DNA of 37,501 bases from contig DEIB01000025.1 of assembly GCA_002352215.1 (NCBI GenBank), positions 1-37,501 on the forward strand. The letters are read 5' to 3'. The DNA comes from Chthonomonas sp. UBA2785 (GTDB taxonomy: Bacteria; Armatimonadota; Fimbriimonadia; Fimbriimonadales; Fimbriimonadaceae). Both the position numbers and the translations under genes were made by a program. Below are positions 1 to 6,861 of the stretch, one piece after another. Each line of letters starts with the position of its first letter. Within the stretch, counting starts at the first letter, position 1. Below the pieces are notes generated by a model that worked only from the letters and a program-made list of their open reading frames with translations, ran no database searches and was not told where the DNA came from.

Positions 1-176
1 CCCAGTTGGGCGCGGAACGATTCGCTAGCGATGAGACCCGCCGGGTCATCCGCACCGCTCGAGATGCGCAAACCGGTCGAGAGGCGCTGGACGGACTTGT
101 TGAGGTCCATCGACGTCGAGTTGAGGTTACGAAGAGCGCTCATGGCGCTTACGTTCGTGTTAATGCGGAACGACAT
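1..176 (-). CDS. Flagellin, N-terminal part (cut by window edge)
   Basis: This is the first 58 codons of a flagellin, the subunit of the flagellar filament, exported through the flagellar type III apparatus. The reading starts MSFRINTNVSAMSALRNLN and continues with SVQRLSTGLRISSGADDPAGL. This is the classic N-terminal D0 helix, with the conserved LSTGLRI..ADDPAGL block that packs in the filament core. The ATG lies at 176-174 and is preceded by an AAGGAAG ribosome site about 6 bases upstream. The C-terminal part lies outside the window, so length, glycosylation sites and gene name (fliC or hag type) cannot be judged. It fits the chemotaxis genes found later in the window. Confidence 0.93.
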   Translation of the reverse strand, partial: MSFRINTNVSAMSALRNLNSTSMDLNKSVQRLSTGLRISSGADDPAGLIASESFRAQL

Positions 177-196
177 GCTTTCTTCCTTGATGTTCC

Positions 197-236
197 GGAC
201 AGGAGGCAGGGCCCAACGCCATCATGGCGCCTGTCC
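197..236 (-). promoter_or_regulatory. Inverted repeat in the flagellin 5' leader
   Basis: The arms GGACAGG (197-203) and CCTGTCC (230-236) are perfect inverted repeats. They enclose a second inverted repeat, CGCC..GGCG, at 217-229. In the flagellin transcript the structure would end about 20 bases before the ATG, just upstream of the ribosome site. No T-run follows, so it is not a simple terminator. A role in mRNA stability or translation control is inference. No convincing sigma-28 or sigma-54 promoter was recognised in 177-326. Confidence 0.4.
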
Positions 237-326
237 ATGTAAGGTGTTCCTTAATCACCCCCTCAATAAAACTTCACTAAATACTGGGATTCGTGCGGAT
301 TCTGTAGAATCGATATTTAATCGACC

Positions 327-746
327 ATGGCCACCCTCAACAGCTTCATTGCGCAGTCGAAACGAGAAATTTTTGATGACCTTTTGGCCGGTGGCACGCC
401 CCGAGTCGGGGCCTTTGATTCCGGCCAACTGGAGCAAGGGAGGACTTTGGGGGCGCCCCGGATGGGCACGACCACGCTGACCCCGGACACCGTGACCCAC
501 GAGTTCCTGTTTGGAGAAGGCGGGGCCACGCCCCTGGTGTTTACGGTGCACATCCTTGCCCCGGAGCGGATCGTTTTCTTGCCCGTGCCCGGTTGGGTGA
601 TTGAAACCATCTGGCAAGGCGAGATTGCGGGCTCCTACGTATTCGCTTCTGAGGCCGAAAGTCACCTTGCAACCTTCACGGGTCTGCTGGCGCCGGAGGC
701 AAACGCGCAATACTTCGGCCCGGAGCGCGCGAAGCGACGGGAATAG
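327..746 (+). CDS. Hypothetical protein, about 139 aa
   Basis: I do not recognise this protein. It has no signal peptide or membrane segment. It is a mixed alpha/beta sequence with a charged N-terminal helix (IAQSKREIFDDLLAG), a central beta-rich part containing VFTVHILAPERIVFLPVPGW, and an Arg/Lys-rich end. No Shine-Dalgarno sequence is obvious before the ATG at 327. The stop codon directly abuts the ATG of the following Ntn hydrolase gene, which supports a real gene in a three-gene unit with that hydrolase and the SelB-like protein. The 150 bp between it and the divergent flagellin gene should hold both promoters. Confidence 0.6.
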   Translation: MATLNSFIAQSKREIFDDLLAGGTPRVGAFDSGQLEQGRTLGAPRMGTTTLTPDTVTHEFLFGEGGATPLVFTVHILAPERIVFLPVPGWVIETIWQGEIAGSYVFASEAESHLATFTGLLAPEANAQYFGPERAKRRE

Positions 747-1652
747 ATGGATCAAGCAAGAGTGGTGGCCACGTGGCAACGACCGGGTGAAGTTGCCGCC
801 CAAGTGGGTTGGGAGCGATTCCTCGCAACAGGCGACCTCAAAGATTCGCTCGAATCCGGCCTCGCCGCCGCCGAGGAGAATCCGGATTTCCTCGGCATTG
901 GGCGCGGTTCCTTGCCCAACTCCGATGGCGAACTAGAGCTTGATGCATCGATCATGGATGGCCGCACCCTGGACCTGGGTTCCGTTTGTGCCCTGCGCGG
1001 CATCTTGCCTTGCATCACTGTCGCCCGCATGGTGATGGAGCGCACACCGCACGTGATGCTCGCCGCCGACCAGGCCCGCCGCTTTGCCATGGAGCAAGGC
1101 TTGGTGCCCCAGAACCTCGTGACGGAAGAAGTCGTGCGCCGCTACGACATTTGGCGGCAAGACCCGGTGAACGGGGCGCGCTACGTCCATTCCACCGATG
1201 ACCCGCCCTACGAACCCCCGCACGACACCGTGAGCATGATGGGGTGGCACGCCGGCCACCTGGTGGCCGCCAGTAGCACCAGCGGCATGCCCTTTAAGCA
1301 GCCCGGCCGTGTGGGCGATTCTCCCATCGCCGGGGCCGGGATTTACGCCGATGATGAAGTGGGCGCCGCAGTGGCCACCGGCTGGGGCGAAGAGCTCTGG
1401 CGAGCCGGTGCGAGCCTACGCACAGTGGAATTTATGCGCGCTGGCCTGAGCCCGGATGATGCCTGTACCGCAACCTTGCGCTGGCTGCTCCGCCGCCGCC
1501 CGGGGTGCACCGAGAAGCCCAATGTGGTGGTGGCGATGAATAACCAGGGCGAATACGGAGCGTGCAGCCTCGGTTGCGAGTTCCAACTCTGGGTGGCCGA
1601 TGCCAGCGGGCTCAACGTGAAGGTGTATCCCGATTCGCTGGAGACCTTTTGA
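747..1652 (+). CDS. N4-(beta-N-acetylglucosaminyl)-L-asparaginase family (Ntn hydrolase)
   Basis: This 301-aa protein belongs to the isoaspartyl peptidase/asparaginase-2 family, closest in motifs to aspartylglucosaminidase, which removes asparagine from Asn-linked GlcNAc. Family members self-cleave before a threonine that becomes the N-terminal nucleophile. Here the expected site is Asp160-Thr161 in PPHDTVSMM. The beta chain then shows the family motifs STSGMPFKQPGRVGDSP (substrate pocket) and GAGIYADDEVGAAVATGWGE. The alpha chain has the N-terminal DLGSVCALRGI region. It begins immediately after the stop of the preceding gene and overlaps the next by TTGA. No signal peptide is visible, so it is probably cytoplasmic. 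The substrate could equally be a beta-aspartyl peptide. Confidence 0.88.
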   Translation: MDQARVVATWQRPGEVAAQVGWERFLATGDLKDSLESGLAAAEENPDFLGIGRGSLPNSDGELELDASIMDGRTLDLGSVCALRGILPCITVARMVMERTPHVMLAADQARRFAMEQGLVPQNLVTEEVVRRYDIWRQDPVNGARYVHSTDDPPYEPPHDTVSMMGWHAGHLVAASSTSGMPFKQPGRVGDSPIAGAGIYADDEVGAAVATGWGEELWRAGASLRTVEFMRAGLSPDDACTATLRWLLRRRPGCTEKPNVVVAMNNQGEYGACSLGCEFQLWVADASGLNVKVYPDSLETF

Positions 1653-2788
1653 AAACCATTACCCTCATCTGGCCGGAAGGCGAAATCGAAGCCCTTGGCC
1701 CGGCACCCTCGGGAGGTGGCTTCCAGTTCGTTCCGCGCGACATCGACCAAGAAGATGACGTGGACACCGGCGACGGGGTCATGATCGTCACGCCCTGGCA
1801 CGAGGAAGCCTGGGATTCTCTCGATGCGGCCCTCGGGGCCTTGCCCGACCAAGCTCGAGTGCCGTTGCTCATCGGCCTGATTGGCACAGTGACGAAGGAG
1901 GATCTGACCGAACTCCAAGGGGCCTTGCGCGAAACCGAATGGGGGCACGCGCACGTGGTGGTGAGCGCACCTGAGGCGTTCTGGTCGAATGTGCAGAGCA
2001 GCGGGTGGTTGCCCAAAGCGGCTCCATCACGGTGGCCGCTTTACCAAAAGGTGGAAAACTCCCCGCTCGGCTTGACGAGTGAAGATTTGGCCCACCGCGT
2101 GAAGGCCACGATCCACGAGATTGCCGACGACCTCGGCCGCCTAAAAGCCGAAGGCACCTTGCTCTCCATGGCCGGGCACTGGATGACCCAAGGGCAATAC
2201 ACTCGCGTCCGCCGCACCCTGGAGCTCGCCCTGCTCAATCTCCACGAGTTGCAGCCGCGCGAGATTATGTTCCCCGCGACGGATGTGGTGGTTCATGCCG
2301 GTTTACCGTTCCGCGCCAAGGTGGTGGAGCGGATCTTTGAGCGGATGGTCACGGACGGCCTGGTGAGGATGGAAAAGCGCCGAGTGGCGCACGCCGAGTT
2401 CCGCCCTGACCTGCAAAAGCGCACCCGCGAACTGCTCGACCGCGCCCTGCGCGAACTGGAGCTTTGCGGCCCCAACGCCCCTACGGTGCCTGAACTCGCT
2501 AGCCTTATGCAGGTGCCGAGCCAAGCCGTCGGCGAAATCCTGCGCATTGGGCTGGAAGCCGGCGAGGTGGTGATGGTGGACGAAGAACGCTACATGGGCC
2601 GCGCGCAAATCCTTCAGATTGTCGAAGACATGAAGGCCAAACTCGACCCGGACGGTTTCCGCGTGGGCGAGTTCCGGGATGCCCTGGAATCCAGCCGCAA
2701 GTTTGCCGTGCCCCTTCTGGAGTGGCTCAACAAAAATGGCCTCACCCGCCGCGAGGGGGAGAGGCACATCTTTGTGACTCAAGACTAA
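1649..2788 (+). CDS. SelB C-terminal winged-helix-like protein lacking a GTPase domain
   Basis: The TTG at 1649 (MKTITLIWPEGE) overlaps the upstream stop as TTGA and gives 379 aa. Upstream in-frame starts would run deep inside the hydrolase gene. Residues about 138-375 resemble the four tandem winged helices of selenocysteine elongation factor SelB: a GLTSEDLAHRV helix with GHWMT wing, then a second and third unit (TVPELASLMQVPSQAVGEIL), and a last unit with EFRDALESSRKFAVPLLEWL, a hallmark of SelB C-termini. The GTPase P-loop and EF-Tu-like domains are absent. The stretch VTKEDLTELQ (81-90) followed by VVVSA (103-107) vaguely recalls the NKxD and SAL motifs of a G domain, which is only suggestive. 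No selenoprotein gene was noticed nearby. The function is unknown; nucleic-acid or ribosome binding is plausible. Confidence 0.72.
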   Translation: MKTITLIWPEGEIEALGPAPSGGGFQFVPRDIDQEDDVDTGDGVMIVTPWHEEAWDSLDAALGALPDQARVPLLIGLIGTVTKEDLTELQGALRETEWGHAHVVVSAPEAFWSNVQSSGWLPKAAPSRWPLYQKVENSPLGLTSEDLAHRVKATIHEIADDLGRLKAEGTLLSMAGHWMTQGQYTRVRRTLELALLNLHELQPREIMFPATDVVVHAGLPFRAKVVERIFERMVTDGLVRMEKRRVAHAEFRPDLQKRTRELLDRALRELELCGPNAPTVPELASLMQVPSQAVGEILRIGLEAGEVVMVDEERYMGRAQILQIVEDMKAKLDPDGFRVGEFRDALESSRKFAVPLLEWLNKNGLTRREGERHIFVTQD

Positions 2789-2808
2789 CCAAAGGGTTAG
2801 CCAGCGCC

Positions 2809-3873
2809 CTAGCCAAGTTCCATCAGTTCACGGGGGAAGTGCGTCAGCACCACCGGCCCGTTCTCGCTGACGTGGACGTCGTCTTCGATCCGCACGCCGC
2901 CGAAGCCTTCAATGTAAACGCCCGGCTCCACCGTCCACACCTGGCCCACGGCCACCGTGTCGTTGCTCAGCGGGCTTAGGCCGCCAAAGTCGTGGACATC
3001 GCGCCCCAGTCCGTGGCCCAGGCCGTGGCCGAAGTACTTTGCCAGGTCCTTCTCACCCAGCACCGCGCGGGCGTGGGCGTCCACATCCTTGGTCGGCACT
3101 CCTGGCACCAGTTTTTGCGTGCACTCCAGCAGGGCGCGCAGCACTTGGTCGTAGATTTCGCGGTGCCGGTCGGTGGCTTTGCCGACTACGAAGGTGCGGG
3201 TGATGTCACTGTTCCAGCCGTCCAGCTTGGCGCCGAGGTCAATCGTGACGAAGTCACCGACTTCCAGCTTGCGCTCGGTGGCCTTGCCGTGCGGGCGGGC
3301 GCTGTTGGGGCCACTCACCACAATTGGCTCAAAGCCCAAATACGCGCCATTGCGGCGGATGAAGAACTCCAAATCCAGGTGGATATCGAGTTCGCGCACG
3401 CCCGGCTGAATTAACCGCGAAACGTGCTCCATCGTCGCATCGGCCAGCTTGCAGGCCTCGGCGATCTTCGCCACCTCGTCGGCCGTTTTGATCATGCGCA
3501 GCGGTGCAATCAGGTCGGGCATCGGCTTTAGGTCAAAGTCCGGCCAGGCGGCGGCCCAGCGCTCAAAGGTGCCGTAGGTGACCGTCGGCTCGAATCCCAC
3601 TTCGCCAAGCCCCTGCTCTTTGGCCAGATCCGCGACCACATGCTCAAACCGCACGGGGTTGCCAAACGTGCGTACATCCACTCCCTTCACCTGCTCGGCG
3701 GCCTGGATCGCATATCGGCTGTCCGTGATGAACGTGGTGGACCTTGGGGTGACCAGGAGCGAACCAAACGAACCCGTGAACCCGGTCAACCACTGCACGT
3801 TGGCGATATTGTTGACGAGAAGAGCGGAGTGGCCATCGGCCTGCAGCTGAGCTTGAAGTTTTTGTAGCGACAT
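2809..3873 (-). CDS. M24 family aminopeptidase (Xaa-Pro peptidase type)
   Basis: This 354-aa enzyme is predicted to remove N-terminal residues next to proline or to cleave Xaa-Pro dipeptides in the cytoplasm. It has the creatinase-like N-terminal domain (1-125) and a pita-bread catalytic domain. All five dimetal ligands are visible: Asp212 (TIDLGA), Asp223 (NSDITRTF), His287 (GHGLGHGLG), Glu316 (TVEPGVY) and Glu330 (RIEDDV). It is the last gene of the minus-strand unit glycosyltransferase, Trm112-like, aroQ, peptidase, beginning 4 bases after aroQ. The aroQ-pepQ pairing is common in Firmicutes and relatives. PepQ and PepP activities cannot be separated from sequence alone. Confidence 0.92.
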   Translation of the reverse strand: MSLQKLQAQLQADGHSALLVNNIANVQWLTGFTGSFGSLLVTPRSTTFITDSRYAIQAAEQVKGVDVRTFGNPVRFEHVVADLAKEQGLGEVGFEPTVTYGTFERWAAAWPDFDLKPMPDLIAPLRMIKTADEVAKIAEACKLADATMEHVSRLIQPGVRELDIHLDLEFFIRRNGAYLGFEPIVVSGPNSARPHGKATERKLEVGDFVTIDLGAKLDGWNSDITRTFVVGKATDRHREIYDQVLRALLECTQKLVPGVPTKDVDAHARAVLGEKDLAKYFGHGLGHGLGRDVHDFGGLSPLSNDTVAVGQVWTVEPGVYIEGFGGVRIEDDVHVSENGPVVLTHFPRELMELG

Positions 3874-3877
3874 GGGT

Positions 3878-4333
3878 TCAGAATCCTCCGACTTCAGGTT
3901 CGGTGAGGGCGCGCAGGGCCAGTCGGTAGCCCACGCTCCCCAGCCCGACGATCTGGCCGACCGTGATGGGGCTAATCACACTGGTGTGCCGGAAACTCTC
4001 CCGGGCATGCACGTTGCTGAGATGAACTTCGATGACGGGGATGCGCACACTCACCAGGGCATCGCGCAGGGCGTAGCTGTAGTGCGTCAGCGCCCCGGGG
4101 TTAATGATGATCGCGTTGGCCCACTTGCGTTCGTCGTGGATGCGGTCAATCAGCGCCCCTTCGTGGTTGCTCTGGAAGATTTTGAGCTCAATGCCCAGTT
4201 CTTGCGAGAGCACGACCAACTCTTCGTTGATATCGTCGAGGCTTTGTTTGCCGTAGAGTTCCGGCTCCCGGAAGCCCAAGAGGTTGAGGTTCGGTCCATT
4301 CAGGACCAGCACGCGTTCAATGGCTTTATTCAT
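3878..4333 (-). CDS. aroQ: Type II 3-dehydroquinate dehydratase
   Basis: This 151-aa protein has the usual length of class II dehydroquinases, which convert 3-dehydroquinate to 3-dehydroshikimate in the shikimate pathway as cytoplasmic dodecamers. Conserved features are the start VLVLNGPNLNLLGFREPELYG, with the catalytic Arg and Tyr on the flexible lid, QSNHEGALIDRIH, the substrate-binding INPGALTHYSYALRDAL, and EVHLSNVHARESFRHTSV with the catalytic His. The motifs are complete, so it should be active. The start overlaps the end of the Trm112-like gene by 8 bases, and the M24 peptidase follows after 4 bases, so the three are almost certainly co-transcribed. Confidence 0.95.
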   Translation of the reverse strand: MNKAIERVLVLNGPNLNLLGFREPELYGKQSLDDINEELVVLSQELGIELKIFQSNHEGALIDRIHDERKWANAIIINPGALTHYSYALRDALVSVRIPVIEVHLSNVHARESFRHTSVISPITVGQIVGLGSVGYRLALRALTEPEVGGF

Positions 4334-4541
4334 GGTCGGGGGTCGCAGGGGAATCTTCGGTCAAGGCGTCGCCGGGGCGCAATGCCGGGATGCCATTCCG
4401 AATAGGAAAGCGGGTGCTGCACTGCGTACACACCAAGGTGTCGCCATTCTGCGTAAGCGGCGGCCGGGTATCGCACAGAGGGCAAGCCAGGATGGCTAAC
4501 AACTGGGGGTCAAGGGCGCCTGAATCTTTCTCTGTGCTCAT
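4326..4541 (-). CDS. Trm112/YcaR-like zinc-ribbon protein
   Basis: This 71-aa protein matches the small Trm112 family: LDPQLLAILACPLCDTRP, then LVCTQCSTRFPIRNGIPAL. The two CxxC pairs (CPLC and CTQC) are present and could bind zinc. In eukaryotes and archaea Trm112 activates methyltransferases. In bacteria the role of the homologues is poorly defined and they often sit beside lipid A or sugar-transfer genes. Here the start overlaps the stop of the preceding glycosyltransferase as ATGA and its end overlaps aroQ by 8 bases. The C-terminal tail (GDALTEDSPATPDHE) is acidic and lacks recognisable structure. Confidence 0.85.
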   Translation of the reverse strand: MSTEKDSGALDPQLLAILACPLCDTRPPLTQNGDTLVCTQCSTRFPIRNGIPALRPGDALTEDSPATPDHE

Positions 4542-5596
4542 CGTCGTGCCTGTTCGTAAACTTCTAGCGTGAGCCGGGCCGTCTCGTTCCAGTCGTACTG
4601 GGCCAAGCGCGCGCGCCCCAAGTGTCGCATTTGTTCCAACCTACCCGAGTTGGCCAGCAGGTCCCGGATGGTCGCGGCCCAGGCTTCCGGGGTAGCGGCT
4701 TCCGGATACGCGGCTGCGTCTCCGCCGACTTCAGGCAGCGCGCCGCCCCGGTTGGCCACCACTGGGCAATTGCAGGCGAAGGCCTCCAGCAATGGAATCC
4801 CGAACCCCTCATGGTGGCTAGGCGCCAAATAGAGGCTCGCCCCTTGGTACAGCGCAGTGAGGTCGGCATCGTCCACATAGCCCGTCATCACGGCCCCTTC
4901 CGGCAATTCCCCCCAGCCGGGCTGGCCCGTCACCACGCAGGTCACGCCCGCTTGCTGGGCGGCGGCAATGGCCAAACCCATGTTCTTACGCGGCCACCGA
5001 GTGCCTACCGTAAGCACGTAGGGAGGCGCAACGCCAAGCCGCGCGAGACGGGCTGCGACCTCATCGGACGCAAAGGGCGTGATGTTGGTGCCCAGGGCAT
5101 TGGGGGTAACCCGCACCTTGCCCCGGGCGGCCGGGATGTAATGCTCGATTTCTCCCTTTGAAGTCTCCGAGACCGTGATAACCCGAGCCGCTCGCCGCAC
5201 CGTGCCGGGCAAAGTCTTTTGCAAGAGCAGCCGATCCCGAGGCTGGAACCACTCCGGGCCGATGTAGAAGGACACATCGTGGATGGTCGTCACGCCCCCA
5301 CGACGCACGAGCGGCGAGAGCGAATACTGGGTGTGCACCACCTGGGCGCCCAGCTTCTTGGCGGCCTGGGGGAAGTGCCAGAGGCTCCAAAGGCGGCCTT
5401 GGCCCGGAACGTGCGTCCAGATCAATCGCGGATCATCGGGAACGTTCGCCGGGCGCGCTTGGTTAGAACAGAGATAGATGCGCGTCGCGTGGTCGGTGCC
5501 CGCCAGTCCGCGCACAAGGCCGTTCCAATAGGATGCGTCTCCGGTGTGCCGCGAACCCACCAGGCGCGCATCTATGGCCACAATCAGTGGGTCCAT
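4538..5596 (-). CDS. GT4-family glycosyltransferase
   Basis: The ATG at 5596 (MDPLIVAIDARLVG) is chosen because AAGGGGG lies just upstream and the GT-B N-terminal strand begins here; the frame stays open further upstream. The 352-aa protein has the two Rossmann-like domains of GT-B retaining transferases. The acceptor domain holds VVHTQYSLSPL and TTIHDVSF. The donor domain begins near VLTVGTRWPRKN and includes the E-x7-E motif in HEGFGIPLLEAF, which contacts the nucleotide sugar. It is probably peripheral to the inner membrane and involved in a surface or exported polysaccharide. Donor and acceptor cannot be inferred. It heads the unit with Trm112-like, aroQ and M24 peptidase. Confidence 0.9.
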   Translation of the reverse strand: MDPLIVAIDARLVGSRHTGDASYWNGLVRGLAGTDHATRIYLCSNQARPANVPDDPRLIWTHVPGQGRLWSLWHFPQAAKKLGAQVVHTQYSLSPLVRRGGVTTIHDVSFYIGPEWFQPRDRLLLQKTLPGTVRRAARVITVSETSKGEIEHYIPAARGKVRVTPNALGTNITPFASDEVAARLARLGVAPPYVLTVGTRWPRKNMGLAIAAAQQAGVTCVVTGQPGWGELPEGAVMTGYVDDADLTALYQGASLYLAPSHHEGFGIPLLEAFACNCPVVANRGGALPEVGGDAAAYPEAATPEAWAATIRDLLANSGRLEQMRHLGRARLAQYDWNETARLTLEVYEQARR

Positions 5597-5674
5597 CGCG
5601 ACCCCCTTGGTGACCGCAAACAGACGGACTGCGTCAAAATGAAAAGCAGGCCGCTGAGCATTACAGGAGCTATT

Positions 5675-6076
5675 ATGGACAACAACGTGACGCCGGAAAA
5701 GAAAGGCAAGAAGGGTCCTTCCCCGTTCATGGTGGGGATCGGGATTTTCATCCTCTTTGGGGTGCTCGTGCTCTCCACATTGGACTTCCGGGGCATCTTT
5801 GCCCGCACCGAAGCCCAACGGCCGCAGGAAACGACCTCGTCGGTCTCGCCGATGTCAACCGAATCGGAAGCCCGGGCCCGCATGAGCCTGCAAAGTGCCT
5901 TTGGTTCGAGTAAGACTGAAGCCGGCGTGCCGGCCCAGAGCACCATCCTGGTTCCGCGCGGCGACTACAAGCCGAAGCCGAACAGCGGCAACATCGGCAG
6001 CATGTGGTACGACGAAAACTCGAACGCTCAGGCGCAAATGCGCAAGGAAGCGGCGGGGCAAGCTACCTCCAACTAA
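5675..6076 (+). CDS. Small single-pass membrane protein, unknown
   Basis: This 133-aa protein begins at 5675 with AGGAG six to ten bases upstream. A basic N-terminus (MDNNVTPEKKGKKGPSPF) precedes one transmembrane segment (MVGIGIFILFGVLVLSTLDF), giving an N-in, C-out topology. The remaining 90 residues are hydrophilic and look disordered, rich in Ser, Ala, Gln and Asn, with YKPKPNSGNIGSMWYDENSN. No family is recognised. It is divergent from the glycosyltransferase (78 bp shared promoter region) and convergent with the ABC ATPase, whose stop lies 2 bases away. Confidence 0.72.
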   Translation: MDNNVTPEKKGKKGPSPFMVGIGIFILFGVLVLSTLDFRGIFARTEAQRPQETTSSVSPMSTESEARARMSLQSAFGSSKTEAGVPAQSTILVPRGDYKPKPNSGNIGSMWYDENSNAQAQMRKEAAGQATSN

Positions 6077-6078
6077 TC

Positions 6079-6861
6079 CTAGCCAGAGCGGGCGGGCACC
6101 CAACGCGTGTGTCCGCTCGCATCGGTAAGCGGCTCGAGCCGCACCCCAAGGCACTTTTCGAGGACGGGCGAGTTCGCCGCCTCTGCCATGCTTGCAAAAA
6201 CGGCCACCTCGCGGTCGGCCATCAGCCAGATTTCGGCGCCTAGCATCCCCGCCCAGTCCGGATCGTGAGTGGCGAGCACTACGCCGCGCCCTTCCTGCTG
6301 CCAGTGGCGAATGTGGCGCGCGAGTTCCTGCTGTGCCGGAAAATCAAGGTGCGCCGTAGGTTCATCCAGCACGATCCAGCGGGCATCTTGCATGTGCGCC
6401 CGCGCCCATTGCACGCGCTGCCACTCGCCGCCGCTGATTTGCGTCACCGCCCGGTCGGCCAGGTGGGCGACGCCCAAACTTTGCATGGCGGCTTCGCATC
6501 GCTCCGCCTCATCAATGGCGGGTTGCAGCAATGAACCGTGCCGCCATCCGCCCAGCGCCACCACGTCGCGCACGCGGTAGTCGGCCGGTCTTTCGGCCGA
6601 CTGCGGGATGTAGGCCAGGTGCGCGGCGCGCTCCGCTTCCGGCATGGCCGCGAGAGGCGCATCATGGACTTGCACTTCCCCGGCCACCGGCGGAATCAGG
6701 CCGCAGAGAGTACGCAGAAAGGTGGACTTCCCCGCCCCATTCCGGCCCAACAGAGCATAAACCCGGCCGGGCGCCAGGGACAAATCGGGAAACTTCGCCA
6801 GCCCGCAAGGCGGATAGCCGACTTCGAGCCCTCGCCAACCCAAGGAACTAGCCGACTTCAT
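6079..6861 (-). CDS. ABC ATP-binding protein, FecE/BtuD-like
   Basis: The ATG at 6861 (MKSASSLGWRGLEVGY) lies inside the end of the upstream exporter gene (14-base overlap) and gives 260 aa. Motifs are Walker A LLGRNGAGKST, Q-loop AYIPQSAE, signature ISGGEWQRVQWARA, Walker B WIVLDEPTAHLD and the switch His in ATHDPDW. The pattern RVRDVVALGGWRH after the Q-loop is typical of iron-siderophore, haem and cobalamin importer ATPases. No FecCD permease or binding protein is encoded nearby, so its partner must be elsewhere or the annotation as importer is wrong. Translational coupling with the exporter gene is likely. Confidence 0.88.
   Translation of the reverse strand: MKSASSLGWRGLEVGYPPCGLAKFPDLSLAPGRVYALLGRNGAGKSTFLRTLCGLIPPVAGEVQVHDAPLAAMPEAERAAHLAYIPQSAERPADYRVRDVVALGGWRHGSLLQPAIDEAERCEAAMQSLGVAHLADRAVTQISGGEWQRVQWARAHMQDARWIVLDEPTAHLDFPAQQELARHIRHWQQEGRGVVLATHDPDWAGMLGAEIWLMADREVAVFASMAEAANSPVLEKCLGVRLEPLTDASGHTRWVPARSG

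Noticed and set aside
747..1652. Possible in-frame fusion of the hydrolase with the SelB-like protein
   Set aside because: The two frames differ and meet at a clean TTGA overlap with intact C- and N-termini, so coupling is the simpler reading.
2785..2800. Small hairpin CTAACC/GGTTAG at the convergent ends of the SelB-like and M24 genes
   Set aside because: Only 6 bp with no T-run on either strand. Too weak to call a terminator.
3590..3610. CTCGAATCCCAC resembling a tRNA T-arm segment
   Set aside because: No acceptor stem or anticodon arm surrounds it, and it lies inside the M24 peptidase coding sequence.
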